Counted from the first letter of the stretch, positions 1 to 10,751 are shown. The stretch: DNA of 35,383 nt from Coxiella sp. (in: g-proteobacteria) (GCA_002732805.1 NVSS01000027.1:1-35383), one strand, 5' to 3'. The notes: generated from the sequence alone by a model not told the origin. A program made the numbers and translations.

Positions 1-1
1 A

Positions 2-466
2 ATGAATCCGTGTCCGTGTGGTTATTTGGGTGATGATGAGCGTGCGTGTCGGTGCAGCGACGACCAAGTGCGACGTTACCGCGCGAAATTATCCGGCCCG
101 CTGCTGGACCGTATTGATTTACAATTATTTGTGGGGCGAGTACCAACGAAATATTTATTCAGTGACGATACGGTCTCAACCGAAACGAGTGTGCAGATAC
201 GCCAACGTGTGGAGCACGCCTTTGCGCGCCAACAGCAGCGCGCTCAAAAAAGAAATGTGCGATTGACGACGAAAGAGGTGCAACGTTATTGCACGTTAAC
301 AATGGAAAATAGACAGCTGTTAGAGATGACGATGGATCGTTTTGGGTTAAGCGTGCGTTCTGTACATCGAATTTTGAAGGTAGCGCGTACAATAGCAGAT
401 TTGGACGGGGCCGATGATATTAGTAAGTTGCATCTTAGCGAGGCATTGACCTACCGCATCGATTAA
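2..466 (+). CDS. comM: ComM/YifB family Mg-chelatase-like AAA ATPase, C-terminal part (gene truncated by window edge)
   Basis: Starts inside the conserved MNPCPCGYLGD motif; RLSGPLLDRIDL-like segment (AKLSGPLLDRIDLQLFV) and C-terminal SVRSVHRILKVARTIADLDG are typical of the family. Confidence 0.9.
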   Translation: MNPCPCGYLGDDERACRCSDDQVRRYRAKLSGPLLDRIDLQLFVGRVPTKYLFSDDTVSTETSVQIRQRVEHAFARQQQRAQKRNVRLTTKEVQRYCTLTMENRQLLEMTMDRFGLSVRSVHRILKVARTIADLDGADDISKLHLSEALTYRID

Positions 467-648
467 ATGCAGAGGAATAAAAAACGTAAGCCACGCAATC
501 CAAATACCACATCAACCCTTAGCGTCCTTTTTTCCTTAGCGCCTTTGCGTTTGAGGTATGAGCGATGGTTGGCGCTCGATGTGACGGCGTTAGCCGCAGT
601 GCTCGGCCACCCAGAATGCCCAAAAAACAACCAAAACAGATTAATTAC

Positions 649-676
649 TTGACAAATTTCTGTTCTCGGTCAGAAT
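649..676 (+). promoter_or_regulatory. Possible sigma70 promoter for tRNA-Arg
   Basis: TTGACA (649-654), 16-nt spacer, CAGAAT (671-676), about 27 nt before the tRNA 5' end. Confidence 0.4.
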
Positions 677-702
677 TCAGTATTAAATTAGACGGTCAAA
701 AT

Positions 703-779
703 GCGCTCGTAGCTCAGCTGGATAGAGTATCGGTCTCCGAAGCCGAAGGTCACAGGTTCGACTCCTGTCGGGCGCACCA
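703..779 (+). tRNA. tRNA-Arg (anticodon CCG), CCA encoded
   Basis: GCGCTCG/CGGGCGC acceptor stem, D-arm AGCTCAGCTGGATAGAG, anticodon loop CTCCGAA, T-arm CAGGTTCGACTCCTG, 3' CCA. Confidence 0.96.
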
Positions 780-811
780 TAAACTCACATTGTATTTACG
801 GAGAAAATCAC

Positions 812-1993
812 ATGATCCATGAGCTTATCAAATTCAAGGGCATGCCATTAGCGAATACGTTATTAAATGGTGTTGATGATGATGTGGCGTGTTATGACTT
901 GACGGTGGGTTTTGATGATGAGACCAAGCTGGTACAGCTTATTGATAATGTATCGCCTGAGCAGTTATTTCCTGACGATTATGTGTACGACTCATCGCAA
1001 TCAAATACGATGGTGACGCATTTTAAACAAGGAGCCACCGTATTAAAGGAACGTTTCAACCCAACCACAACATTAGAGATCGGTTCGAATAGCGGAATCT
1101 TCATCCAACACTTCTCATCTTCCACGACGGTAGCGGTAGAGCCGTGCAGTAATTTTGCGTCATTAACAAATAAGATGGGTTACAAAACCTACGATGAATT
1201 TTGGGGTATGGACTTGTCGAAGAACATACGCGACAGCCACGGTCAAATGGACCTGATTTTTTCGGCCAATGCGGTTTCACATATCCAAAACCTGGATGAA
1301 TGTTTCCAAAGCGTGCGCCATTGTTTGAGTGATGAAGGTGTCTTTATCGTTGAATGCCCGTCGTTCCTTGAAGTATTAAAAGAAAACGCATTCGACCAAT
1401 TTTACCATGAGCATCAGTCTTATTTCAGTTCGATTTCCTTTAGCAATCTGCTGCAAAAAAACGGCTTAAAGCTTTTTGATCTTGAAATGCACCCAGTGCA
1501 TGGTGGTTCGTACCGTTATTTTGTGTGTAAAGACACGGCTACTCATGCGATCAACGAGAAAGCATTGCAACAGTATAAAACAGAAGAACAGCAATTTGGC
1601 GCGGATTCCTATGAAAAACTACTGCAACGCATACAAGTCATGAAACACAACATGGCGGAAATCAAGAAAACGTTAACGCAGTTAAAGCGTGATGGTAATG
1701 TAATTATTGGCTATGGCGCCAGCGCCAAGTTTATTCAGGTATCGAATATGTGTGAACTAGATGCCACCGTGATTGATTATGTGCTGGATACGACTCCCTT
1801 CAAGCAAAACAAATACACACCTAAGAGCAAGATTAAAATTGTACCTTACGATAGCGCACTACTGGCGAAAGCAGATTATTGTTTTCTGGGGGCGTGGAAT
1901 TTCAGAGATGAAATTATTAACAAAGAGCAATCGTTTATTGCGCAGGGTGGGAAATTTGTGACGCATATTCCAGCGGTCGAGATCATTGAATGA
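812..1993 (+). CDS. Class I SAM-dependent methyltransferase, sugar C-methyltransferase-like (Methyltransf_13/14-type architecture)
   Basis: RBS GGAGAAAATCACATG. GMPLANTLL N-terminal motif, EIGSNSGIF SAM motif, C-terminal IIGYGASAKF...FLGAWNFRDEII as in NDP-sugar C-methyltransferases. Confidence 0.75.
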   Translation: MIHELIKFKGMPLANTLLNGVDDDVACYDLTVGFDDETKLVQLIDNVSPEQLFPDDYVYDSSQSNTMVTHFKQGATVLKERFNPTTTLEIGSNSGIFIQHFSSSTTVAVEPCSNFASLTNKMGYKTYDEFWGMDLSKNIRDSHGQMDLIFSANAVSHIQNLDECFQSVRHCLSDEGVFIVECPSFLEVLKENAFDQFYHEHQSYFSSISFSNLLQKNGLKLFDLEMHPVHGGSYRYFVCKDTATHAINEKALQQYKTEEQQFGADSYEKLLQRIQVMKHNMAEIKKTLTQLKRDGNVIIGYGASAKFIQVSNMCELDATVIDYVLDTTPFKQNKYTPKSKIKIVPYDSALLAKADYCFLGAWNFRDEIINKEQSFIAQGGKFVTHIPAVEIIE

Positions 1994-2688
1994 TCGTAGT
2001 GACGGGGACAGGCTGTTTAAGTCAAGAGCTGGTTAAGCGATCCACGGAGGCATTGCCCATCGAGGCATTATCCCGTCAAGACATGGATATCACCAATGAA
2101 AAACAGGTGTGGGCTGTGATTGGCGAACGGGCAGCAGGCCCTAATCCGCCACGATACGTCGTGCACACGGCGGCACTGACCAAGCCGATGCAAATTAATG
2201 ATGATGACCCCATGCTCAGCTTAGAGACGAATATTGTGGGTACGGCCAATGTGGTTAAGGCGTGTTATCAGCACAAGCTCAAGCTTATTTATATATCCAC
2301 GGATTTTGTTTATCCGCCGTCACAAAAATCAAACGAGGAAAGTGGCGTGGTGCCACAAAATAAATACGCGTGGTCTAAGCTTGGGGGTGAGTGTGCAGTA
2401 CAATTGCTCGATGATCATTTGATTTTGCGCTGTGCGCTATGCGATATTCCTTTTCGTCACAAGGTTGCTTTCAATGATGTCTTCCGTAATTCAATCCTAC
2501 ACAGTCAGGTGGCCGAGCTTATTCTTAAGCTTAAAGACGAAATAGGTGCTATTAATATAGGTGGTGATTATACCAGTGTTTATGAGTTTGTATCGCAGTT
2601 TGAAACCATCGAAACACGCTCAGGAAAAGAAATCGTGCCTTCATTGGAGTTAGATATTTCAAAATTAACAATCAAATTAAGGGCTTAA
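1990..2688 (+). CDS. SDR/RmlD-like NAD-dependent sugar-nucleotide epimerase/reductase
   Basis: ATGA overlap with the upstream gene; VVTGTG N-terminal Rossmann motif, YISTDFVY, active-site YAWSK. Confidence 0.75.
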   Translation: MIVVTGTGCLSQELVKRSTEALPIEALSRQDMDITNEKQVWAVIGERAAGPNPPRYVVHTAALTKPMQINDDDPMLSLETNIVGTANVVKACYQHKLKLIYISTDFVYPPSQKSNEESGVVPQNKYAWSKLGGECAVQLLDDHLILRCALCDIPFRHKVAFNDVFRNSILHSQVAELILKLKDEIGAINIGGDYTSVYEFVSQFETIETRSGKEIVPSLELDISKLTIKLRA

Positions 2689-3034
2689 GGTGAATCCTAT
2701 GTCACTTACAGAAGCCCTATTTTGTTTTTGATCATAGGCGAGGAAAGGGCAGATATATACTGGTTTTGCGCCTAGCTTTGATAAAACCCAAGATATGTAC
2801 GAACGGCTATTAAGGTGATGGTTTTCTTGAAATATCGATCTTTAAAACTAATCATATCATTGGCTACGTGATACTATGTAGCCTGAAATATAGCAAGTAT
2901 AGCCGCTGAATTTGTACAATATGTGATCATTCGCCGAAGTGATTCAGGTTTAATAAAATCCCTGTTATTTTCAAAAACAAAGTTCAAGTGACAATTGGAA
3001 AATTTAAGTTTATTAATCTACGATAGAGTATGAT

Positions 3035-4174
3035 ATGCAGGATGATTCATCATTAAAAAAGAAACAAACTTACTGGCGCTCTATATTGCGCCCCTATATG
3101 AAAAAATCCAATGCAATTGCTTTTTTCCAAATAGTAACTACATTAATGCCCCTCTTAGTTGTCTGGACTATTTATCTTAAAGAAGCGATACGCTGCCCGT
3201 GGATTATTCCTGTTTGTGGTTTGGCAGCAATTGCTTTATTAATTCGTTGTTTTGTTTTAATGCATGACTGTGGCCATGGTAATTTGTTTAAAGGGCGGCG
3301 ACTTAATAAAGTGTTTGGTTATATGTTAGGTGTTATTACGGGGATGCCGCAATATGTTTGGTCTCGACATCACGCCTATCATCATAAGACCAATGGTGAT
3401 TGGGACCGCTACCAGGGCCCTTTAAATATTGTATCTACTGAAAAATATGATTCCTTTACAGGGTTCCAGAAAAAATGTTATGGCTTATTTCGCCACCCAC
3501 TTACCTTTCCTTTGGCGGGGTTTTTCTATGTGCTTTTTAATCCACGCTTTAATTTTATTCGCGATTCCATTCGGTTTGCGGCATTTGTTATAAAGTGGAC
3601 GATCCGTTCTAAATCGACAACCTTTTCTGAAGCGGTTAAGTTATTCAACCCGATTTCTTGGAAAACGTCTAAAGAGTACCGGCATCAGTGTTATAATAAT
3701 ATAACGCTGCTATTGATTTATGTGTTGTCATCATTATATTTAAACCCACTATTATTCTTCCCGTTTTATGTTTTAACACTATCATTGGCGGGGGGTATTG
3801 GTATTTTATTATTTACCGTTCAGCATAATTACGAAAACTCCTATGCGTCAGAGACCGCGAATTGGGATTATTATTGCGGCGCTTTAGAGGGAACTAGTTA
3901 TTTAGTGTTACCTAAAATTTTAAATTGGATAACAGCCGATATTGCTTACCATCACGTTCATCATTTATCACTAGCTATTCCTAACTATCAGCTAGCGAAG
4001 TGTCATTTTGATAATGAACATTTATTTGAACATGTGGCGCGCATTTCAATTAAAAAAATCATACCGTCCTTTAAATATATTTTATGGGATGTTAAACAAC
4101 AGAAGATTACGTCAATTTCCGCTCATAAGGTGCGGTCCTCTAAATTGATTTTGTCTGAAATCAATATGTCATAA
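3035..4174 (+). CDS. Membrane fatty acid desaturase
   Basis: Three histidine boxes HDCGH, HHAYHH and HHVHH with hydrophobic segments between. Confidence 0.85.
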   Translation: MQDDSSLKKKQTYWRSILRPYMKKSNAIAFFQIVTTLMPLLVVWTIYLKEAIRCPWIIPVCGLAAIALLIRCFVLMHDCGHGNLFKGRRLNKVFGYMLGVITGMPQYVWSRHHAYHHKTNGDWDRYQGPLNIVSTEKYDSFTGFQKKCYGLFRHPLTFPLAGFFYVLFNPRFNFIRDSIRFAAFVIKWTIRSKSTTFSEAVKLFNPISWKTSKEYRHQCYNNITLLLIYVLSSLYLNPLLFFPFYVLTLSLAGGIGILLFTVQHNYENSYASETANWDYYCGALEGTSYLVLPKILNWITADIAYHHVHHLSLAIPNYQLAKCHFDNEHLFEHVARISIKKIIPSFKYILWDVKQQKITSISAHKVRSSKLILSEINMS

Positions 4175-4267
4175 GACTATAAAACAAAGACGCTCATATC
4201 CTAGTATCATTCCAGGTTGTAATTAATCACTGTTTAGTCTGCCAAAAGTATGTTTAAGGGTGATGAA

Positions 4268-6100
4268 TTATTCAACGGTCACAGACTTCGCTAGATTGCG
4301 TGGCTGATCGACGTCTGTGCCTTTCAACACGGCAACGTGATACGCCAGTAATTGCAGGGGTATGGTATAGGCAATAGGCGCGATAGAAAGTGGCGCTTGT
4401 GGCATTTTAATTAAGGTGAGATTTTTATTTTGGTGCCAGTTAAGCGTTTCGTCAGCAAATACATACAGGTGTCCGCCACGTGCTTCGACTTCTTTAATGT
4501 TGGATGTGAGTTTATCGAGTAATTCATTATTAGGCGCTAATACGATGACGGGCATGTTGCTGTCAACGAGCGCTAAGGGCCCGTGTTTTAATTCGCCGGC
4601 GGGATGGGCTTCCGCATGCATGTATGAAATTTCTTTGAGCTTTAAGGCGCCCTCCATGGCAATAGCATGATAGCTGCCGCGCCCTAAGTATAACGTTTGC
4701 TGTTTATCAATGAATTGATGTGCGAGTGTTTCAATTTGTTTGTCGAGCGTTGTAAATTGCTGTGCAAGTGCGGGCAAGAGTTTAAGATCATTGATGATGG
4801 ATTGTTGTGCCTCTGCATCGAGTTGGTGGTGTTTGCCAAGTGCGAGTGTTAAGAGCAGTAACGCGGTGAGTTGTGCGGTAAATGTTTTGGTTGCTGCTAC
4901 GCCAATTTCGGTACCGGCTTGAGTAATAAAGGTAAGGTCAGCTTCTTGTACGAGCGTGCTGTGGCTAACATTGCAGATGGCGAGTGTTGCATCGACTTGT
5001 GTTTCTTTCGCTTTGCGTAGGGCGGCGAGTGTGTCGGCTGTTTCGCCGGATTGCGATAGTGCAACGAACAGCGTGTTTGGCTCGGTGACAGCTTGACGGT
5101 AGCGGAATTCACTGGCTACTTCAACCTGACAGGGGATACCGGCAAGCGATTCCAACCAATCTTTAGCAACCAGTCCCGCATGATAGCTGGTGCCGCAGGC
5201 GACGATATGCACGCGTTTAATCGTGGGTAAAATCGTATGTGCATTAGGGCCGAAGCAACCATCGTCAATTTGTGAGGTATACAAACGATTCGATAGGGTT
5301 TCGGTGAGTGCTTGAGGTTGCTCAAAAATTTCTTTTTGCATGTAATGTTTAAAGGCGCCTTTACCGCTGTCATCATGTTGCGCCTGGGAGGTGATAATTT
5401 CATAGTGAGCGGGCTGCTGTTGGTCATCTTCGATATAGATTGTATGCGGTGTTAATTCAGCAAGCTCACCTTCTTTGAGGTGAATAAATTGCTTGGTGGT
5501 TGCGAGTAAGGCAATTTGATCAGAGGCAATAAAGTGTTCGCCCTCTCCGACGCCAATCACCAATGGGCTGCCATGACGTACGGCAAACAGCGTACCCGGT
5601 GCATCATCAAAAATAATACCAAGCGCATAGGCGCCTTGTAATTCATCAAGGGTATGGCGAATGGCCAGGCGGTGGTTTTGCGTTTGCTGTAGGTGATAGT
5701 GTAGCAAGTGACAAATGACTTCAGTGTCGGTTTGCGATTGAAACTGATAGCCAAGATTTTCGAGCTTTTGCTGAATCATCAGGTAATTTTCGATAATGCC
5801 ATTATGTACAACAGCGACACTTTCTTGTGAGACGTGTGGGTGTGCATTTTGTTCGCTCGGTTGGCCATGTGTCGCCCAGCGTGTGTGCGCAATGCCAAGC
5901 GTGCCGGTGAGGGGCTTGGTTTTCAGTGCATCAACGAGGCCATTTACTTTGCCTAAAACACGTACCCGATTGATTTTAGGCTGATCATCTGCAATAGCAA
6001 TGCCCGCGGAATCATAACCACGATATTCCAGCTTTTTGAGCCCCTCTAGCAACAGAGGAGAAATATTACGTTCTGCAATGGCGCCAACAATACCGCACAT
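4268..6100 (-). CDS. glmS: Glutamine-fructose-6-phosphate aminotransferase (isomerizing)
   Basis: MCGIVGAIAER N-terminus (catalytic Cys2, so start at 6100 rather than 6106), HTRWATHG, VACGTSYHAG, C-terminal DVDQPRNLAKSVTVE. Confidence 0.98.
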   Translation of the reverse strand: MCGIVGAIAERNISPLLLEGLKKLEYRGYDSAGIAIADDQPKINRVRVLGKVNGLVDALKTKPLTGTLGIAHTRWATHGQPSEQNAHPHVSQESVAVVHNGIIENYLMIQQKLENLGYQFQSQTDTEVICHLLHYHLQQTQNHRLAIRHTLDELQGAYALGIIFDDAPGTLFAVRHGSPLVIGVGEGEHFIASDQIALLATTKQFIHLKEGELAELTPHTIYIEDDQQQPAHYEIITSQAQHDDSGKGAFKHYMQKEIFEQPQALTETLSNRLYTSQIDDGCFGPNAHTILPTIKRVHIVACGTSYHAGLVAKDWLESLAGIPCQVEVASEFRYRQAVTEPNTLFVALSQSGETADTLAALRKAKETQVDATLAICNVSHSTLVQEADLTFITQAGTEIGVAATKTFTAQLTALLLLTLALGKHHQLDAEAQQSIINDLKLLPALAQQFTTLDKQIETLAHQFIDKQQTLYLGRGSYHAIAMEGALKLKEISYMHAEAHPAGELKHGPLALVDSNMPVIVLAPNNELLDKLTSNIKEVEARGGHLYVFADETLNWHQNKNLTLIKMPQAPLSIAPIAYTIPLQLLAYHVAVLKGTDVDQPRNLAKSVTVE

Positions 6101-6123
6101 GAGCATTCCTTAAGTTAGTGATC

Positions 6124-6182
6124 GGGGACGGGGGTGTGTTCTGTAATGGACTAATGTCCGTTACAGAGCACGCCCCGTCCCC
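6124..6182. repeat. GC-rich imperfect palindrome, REP-like
   Basis: GGGGACGGGGGTGTGTTCTGTAATGGAC-TAAT-GTCCGTTACAGAGCACGCCCCGTCCCC; 27/28-nt arms, differences mostly G-U compatible, one bulge. Confidence 0.8.
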
Positions 6183-6298
6183 AAGATTCGTGCCATTTTA
6201 GGTGATTTTAATGAATTTAGCAAAATAGTTGGTCAAATTGCATTGTGTGCCTAAAAAACGCTACTATGATGCACATTCTAATTAACTGGGAAATCCAC

Positions 6299-8317
6299 AT
6301 GACAGACCCCCGACATTTGGCGAATGCGATTCGTTTTCTTTCCATTGATGCTGTGCAAAAAGCAAACTCCGGTCACCCGGGCATGCCGATGGGTATGGCG
6401 GATATTGCGACGGTATTGTGGCGTGATTTTATACGCGTGAATCCGGGGAACCCGCAGTGGTATAACCGTGATCGCTTTGTATTATCAAACGGCCATGGTG
6501 CGATGCTGTTGTATTCTTTGTTGCACCTCACGGGGTTTGACTTATCGATTGATGATTTAAAAAACTTTCGTCAATTGCATTCAAAAACACCAGGGCATCC
6601 TGAATTATTACATACGCCGGGCGTTGAGACGACGACCGGTCCATTGGGTCAGGGGTTAGCGAATGCGGTGGGTATGGCGCTTGCCGAACAGCATTTAGCG
6701 GCTGAATTTAATCGCGATGACTTATTAATTGTTGACCATCATACCTATGCTTTTATTGGCGATGGTTGTTTAATGGAAGGCGTGTCGCATGAGTCGTGTT
6801 CGTTAGCGGGGCACATGGGGCTGGGTAAATTGATTGTATTTTGGGATGATAATGGTATTTCCATTGATGGCAAGGTCGAGGGTTGGTTTACTACGGATAC
6901 ACCGGAGCGCTTTAAAGCCTATAATTGGCAGGTTATTGAGAATATTGATGGGCATGATGACAAATCCATTTCCAAAGCACTTAAAAAAGCACAGTCGGAC
7001 ACCAGCCGCCCAACATTAATTTGTTGCAAAACATCCATTGGGTTTGGCGCACCCAATCTAGCGGGTTCTGAAAAGGCACACGGTAGTCCCTTGGGCGATG
7101 ATGAAATAAAAGCGACGCGTGAACAGTTAGACTGGCCGCACGCACCATTTGAAATTCCCGATGATGTTTACAAAGCGTGGGACTTACGTGCTCAAGGTCA
7201 GGATAATGAGCTGATGTGGAACCATTTGTTCACACAATATGAATCAGATCATCCAGCGCTAGCAAAAGAATTTTTACGCCGCATGCAAGGTTGGTTGCCT
7301 GAGGGTTGGGGTGAAAAAGCAGCGGCATTTGTGACCAACACCTTGTCCTTTGATAAAGCAGAAGCGACACGTAAATCATCGCAGCACACGCTTAATGGTT
7401 TGGCGCCTTTATTGCCTGAAATTTTGGGTGGATCGGCGGATTTAACCGGTTCAAATTGCACCAATTGGTCGGCTTGTCAGGTGTTGGATAAATCCAATTT
7501 AGCCGGAAATTACATCCATTACGGTGTGCGTGAATTTGGTATGTCTGCGGTGATGAATGGCTTGAGTTTACATGGTGGATTGATCCCATTTGGCGGCACC
7601 TTTTTAGTGTTTAGTGACTATGCGCGCAACGCATTACGTATGGCAGCGATCATGCGCCAACGTGTTATCTATGTCTTTTCGCATGATTCTATTGGCTTGG
7701 GTGAAGATGGTCCAACACATCAACCGGTTGAACAAGCGGCAAGTTTGCGCTTAATTCCTAATATGCACGTGTGGCGTCCTGCAGATCGCACTGAAACGGC
7801 GGTTGCTTGGCGCGCATCACTGCAACGTAAAGACGGTCCTGCAGCGTTATTACTGTCACGCCAAGGGCTGCCACAGCAACCCCATAGCGAAGCACAATTG
7901 GGTGACATTGCAAAAGGTGGGTATGTTGTATTCGACCAGCCTCAGCCACTAGACGGCCTGTTTATCGCAACAGGGTCCGAAGTGCAATTAGCGGTGACTG
8001 CCGCACAAGAGCTACATAACGATGGGATCAATGTGCGCGTTGTATCAATGCCGTGCTGTGAAGTTTTTTTACAGCAAGGCCGTGAATACCGCGATACAAT
8101 TTTGCCGCCAGATGTTAGAATGCGCGTGGCGGTGGAAGCCGGGGTGACGACAGGTTGGTATCAATTTGTCGGTACGGATGGCGCCGTTGTTGGCATTGAT
8201 CAATTTGGTATATCAGCACCGGCGAAGGATGCCTTTACAGAGTTTGGATTTACAGTAGCGCATGTGAAAGAAGTGATACGCGATATTTTGCAGCGACAGA
8301 CAATTGAGACATTATAA
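6299..8317 (+). CDS. tkt: Transketolase
   Basis: [56 protein letters not shown]; start at 6299 fits the family better than ORF start 6245. Confidence 0.98.
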   Translation: MTDPRHLANAIRFLSIDAVQKANSGHPGMPMGMADIATVLWRDFIRVNPGNPQWYNRDRFVLSNGHGAMLLYSLLHLTGFDLSIDDLKNFRQLHSKTPGHPELLHTPGVETTTGPLGQGLANAVGMALAEQHLAAEFNRDDLLIVDHHTYAFIGDGCLMEGVSHESCSLAGHMGLGKLIVFWDDNGISIDGKVEGWFTTDTPERFKAYNWQVIENIDGHDDKSISKALKKAQSDTSRPTLICCKTSIGFGAPNLAGSEKAHGSPLGDDEIKATREQLDWPHAPFEIPDDVYKAWDLRAQGQDNELMWNHLFTQYESDHPALAKEFLRRMQGWLPEGWGEKAAAFVTNTLSFDKAEATRKSSQHTLNGLAPLLPEILGGSADLTGSNCTNWSACQVLDKSNLAGNYIHYGVREFGMSAVMNGLSLHGGLIPFGGTFLVFSDYARNALRMAAIMRQRVIYVFSHDSIGLGEDGPTHQPVEQAASLRLIPNMHVWRPADRTETAVAWRASLQRKDGPAALLLSRQGLPQQPHSEAQLGDIAKGGYVVFDQPQPLDGLFIATGSEVQLAVTAAQELHNDGINVRVVSMPCCEVFLQQGREYRDTILPPDVRMRVAVEAGVTTGWYQFVGTDGAVVGIDQFGISAPAKDAFTEFGFTVAHVKEVIRDILQRQTIETL

Positions 8318-8334
8318 TTTAGAAAGGAGCAATA

Positions 8335-9336
8335 ATGAAAATAGCAATTAATGGTTTTGGGCGTATTGGGCGTAATATCGTACGTGCCTTATTAGAGTCT
8401 ACAAAACACAGCGATATTGAGCTGGTAGCAATTAATGATTTGGGCGACGTTGAAACAAATGCGATGTTATTTAAGTACGATAGCGTGCATGATCGTTTTG
8501 ACGGTGAGGTGACGGCAAGTGATGGTGTTATTACCATTAATGGCAATGCAGTGAAGGTATATGCCGAACGTAACCCTGCTGATTTACCTTGGGGTGATCT
8601 TGGAATCGATGTGGTGATGGAATGCACCGGATTTTTCGCAAACAAAGAAAAAGCATCCGCACATTTAACTGCCGGCGCTAAAAAAGTATTAATTTCCGCA
8701 CCCGCAGGGAAAGATTTACCGACAATTGTATACGGTGTTAATGATCACACACTGACAGCGGCAGATACGGTGGTATCGAATGCGTCGTGTACGACAAACT
8801 GTTTGGCACCTATTGTGAAGCCATTGAATGATGCGTTAACGATTAAAGAAGGATTGATGACCACCATCCATGCGTACACCAACGATCAAAAATTAACAGA
8901 TGGCTATCACAAAGATATCCGTCGTGCACGTTCTGCTACGCAGTCAATGATTCCCACCAAAACAGGCGCTGCCGCAGCAGTCAGCTTAGTGCTGCCTGAA
9001 TTAAGCGGTAAGCTGGATGGCTATGCGATTCGCGTGCCTGTGGTTAACGTATCGGTAGTTGATTTAACCTTTACAGCAGAAAAAGAAGTGTCGATCGATG
9101 AGCTCAACGCTATCTTGAAAAAAGCATCTGAGGGCAAGCTTAAAGGAATCTTAGGCTATAATACAGAGCCGTTAGTATCGATTGATTTTAACCATTGCGC
9201 ACTGTCATCGACGTTTGATGCCACGCAAACGCGCAAAATTAACAACATGTATAAAGTCGTTTCATGGTATGACAACGAGTGGGGTTTCTCAAACCGCATG
9301 CTTGATACCGCCACTGCAATGATGAATGCATCCTAG
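8335..9336 (+). CDS. gapA: Glyceraldehyde-3-phosphate dehydrogenase, type I
   Basis: [46 protein letters not shown]. Confidence 0.98.
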   Translation: MKIAINGFGRIGRNIVRALLESTKHSDIELVAINDLGDVETNAMLFKYDSVHDRFDGEVTASDGVITINGNAVKVYAERNPADLPWGDLGIDVVMECTGFFANKEKASAHLTAGAKKVLISAPAGKDLPTIVYGVNDHTLTAADTVVSNASCTTNCLAPIVKPLNDALTIKEGLMTTIHAYTNDQKLTDGYHKDIRRARSATQSMIPTKTGAAAAVSLVLPELSGKLDGYAIRVPVVNVSVVDLTFTAEKEVSIDELNAILKKASEGKLKGILGYNTEPLVSIDFNHCALSSTFDATQTRKINNMYKVVSWYDNEWGFSNRMLDTATAMMNAS

Positions 9337-9348
9337 TATTTGTCGTGT

Positions 9349-9378
9349 TGCCAGGTGATGATTGACGATCACCTGGCA
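9349..9378. terminator. Stem-loop between convergent gapA and the 9390 gene
   Basis: TGCCAGGTGAT-GATTGACG-ATCACCTGGCA, perfect 11-bp stem; weak T tract. Confidence 0.65.
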
Positions 9379-9389
9379 GTTTAAGTGCC

Positions 9390-10655
9390 CTATCTTTTAA
9401 TTTGCTTTGATGCTCTTTGCTCTTCACCCTTGGTATCGCTATTTGGTGGCGCATGAAAGACACGCGCTCGCATGGTCGCTGCGACATCATCATCAGCTAC
9501 GGGCGAAGCAGGGCTAATATCTATGGCCTTAGGATTAAGATTAAAAGCCACAAAGGCCGCGGCCTCTTTCGAGCCTGGATTAGACAGCGTGGTTAGAAGA
9601 TTTTCTTTCCCTGTTGCGGCGGCCATCAATGCCTCATGCCTCAGCGCGCCATCATCAAAGCGTTTTTGTCCGTGTTCGCCGTCTATATTGAATAAGCGAT
9701 TTAGAGCCTGCAGGCCTTCATAATATTTACCACCTAGAGTGGCAAATTTAGCCACAGTAGAAGAGCGATCTTCAGGGTGAAATTCATCCGGCGCCTCTAA
9801 GGCGCGCCTATTTGGTTTTGCATCACCAAGTAGCTTAATGCTATTGATTATATAGCGCTGTAAACAGGTGGCCACACGGGTGGCCTCAGCGATTTCCTGA
9901 TCGCCAGCCGCGTCAGATTCGCTATCCGTTACAGAATCATCACGGGCCGCAGATTGTTGAAAAGCAGTAGGCTCATTATTCGCAGGTTCTGTAGATATAA
10001 AATAGGGACTGCTTCTATTTTGATCAACATGTGGCTGGTACAAGCGTCGATCCAGATCAGTGGCCGCATAGCCTAAGTCGGTACAAGCACGAGCTTCCGA
10101 TGCAAATGCTAGTGGTATCGTCGAGTCGCCGTAGCACTGCTGAGCTCTTGCATGTCGTGTAAATAACACGTGTGCGGCTTGAAGTTCTGCAGGTGTAAGC
10201 ACAGCAGATACAAGGTCGCCTAACGCTGAATTTGGGTCGGCTAGCACGCTTTCAAGTGTTATATTAAGAGGGTTACCAAGTGCCGCTCTTTTGGCGACAG
10301 CCGCGCCTATTATTGTCGCGCGTTCTTGATCACGCTGCGCCATTGAAGATGTGCCGTAAGTTGTTATACTGTTTTCATCTAATTCATAGGGAGTGAATAA
10401 TGTATTTAACTGCGCCATACCTTTAAAAAAGCGAATGCCTTTAAGGGCAGATTTCTCTACAGTCGTATAGCGATTTTCTGTATTCTCTAAATCGAGCTGT
10501 TCTTCTGCAAGTAGATTAAAGCCATCTTCCTGATACCTATGCAAACAGGCAACAACCAGCTCAGTCATAAGTCTAAAAATTTGGGGCTCGATCTGATCTA
10601 CAAGCTTGTTTCTCGTTAGCGCTGCCTCGGCTGTGCCCGTTTCCTCTTCCATCAT
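9390..10655 (-). CDS. Hypothetical protein with two diverged internal repeats; effector-like candidate
   Basis: Long ORF with G-rich SD (GGGGGGGG, 6 nt, ATGATG). Repeats: VACLHRY...TTVEKSALKGIRFFKGMAQLNTLF and VATCLQRY...STVAKFATLGGKYYEGLQALNRLF. No family recognised. Confidence 0.75.
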   Translation of the reverse strand: MMEEETGTAEAALTRNKLVDQIEPQIFRLMTELVVACLHRYQEDGFNLLAEEQLDLENTENRYTTVEKSALKGIRFFKGMAQLNTLFTPYELDENSITTYGTSSMAQRDQERATIIGAAVAKRAALGNPLNITLESVLADPNSALGDLVSAVLTPAELQAAHVLFTRHARAQQCYGDSTIPLAFASEARACTDLGYAATDLDRRLYQPHVDQNRSSPYFISTEPANNEPTAFQQSAARDDSVTDSESDAAGDQEIAEATRVATCLQRYIINSIKLLGDAKPNRRALEAPDEFHPEDRSSTVAKFATLGGKYYEGLQALNRLFNIDGEHGQKRFDDGALRHEALMAAATGKENLLTTLSNPGSKEAAAFVAFNLNPKAIDISPASPVADDDVAATMRARVFHAPPNSDTKGEEQRASKQIKR

Positions 10656-10661
10656 AATTTA

Positions 10662-10669
10662 CCCCCCCC
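10662..10669 (-). promoter_or_regulatory. Homopolymeric G8 tract acting as Shine-Dalgarno of the 9390-10655 gene
   Basis: Minus strand CCTCAGGGGGGGGTAAATTATGATG. Confidence 0.55.
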
Positions 10670-10751
10670 TGAGGCGATTGATATAGGGGCGCACTTTAAG
10701 TTATAAATAAAATATTATCAAGCCCAGAAAACGTCCAATAGCGCTTTTAGG

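Noticed and set aside
467-652. 61-aa ORF following comM
   Set aside because: No convincing SD or protein-like features; lies in the comM-tRNA intergenic region.
565-822. ORF of 85 aa containing [27 protein letters not shown]
   Set aside because: This is the classic spurious translation through the tRNA-Arg gene.
2863-2884. GGCTAC-N10-GTAGCC hairpin upstream of the desaturase
   Set aside because: Only a 6-bp stem with a 10-nt loop in an AT-rich intergenic region; expected by chance at this length.
4416-5984. Several ORFs overlapping glmS on both strands
   Set aside because: Antisense or out-of-frame shadows of a clearly identified glmS coding frame.
10670-10740. PmrA-type direct-repeat box upstream of the orphan effector-like gene
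   Set aside because: AT-rich promoter-like sequence is present, but no clear tandem TTAATATT-type repeats.
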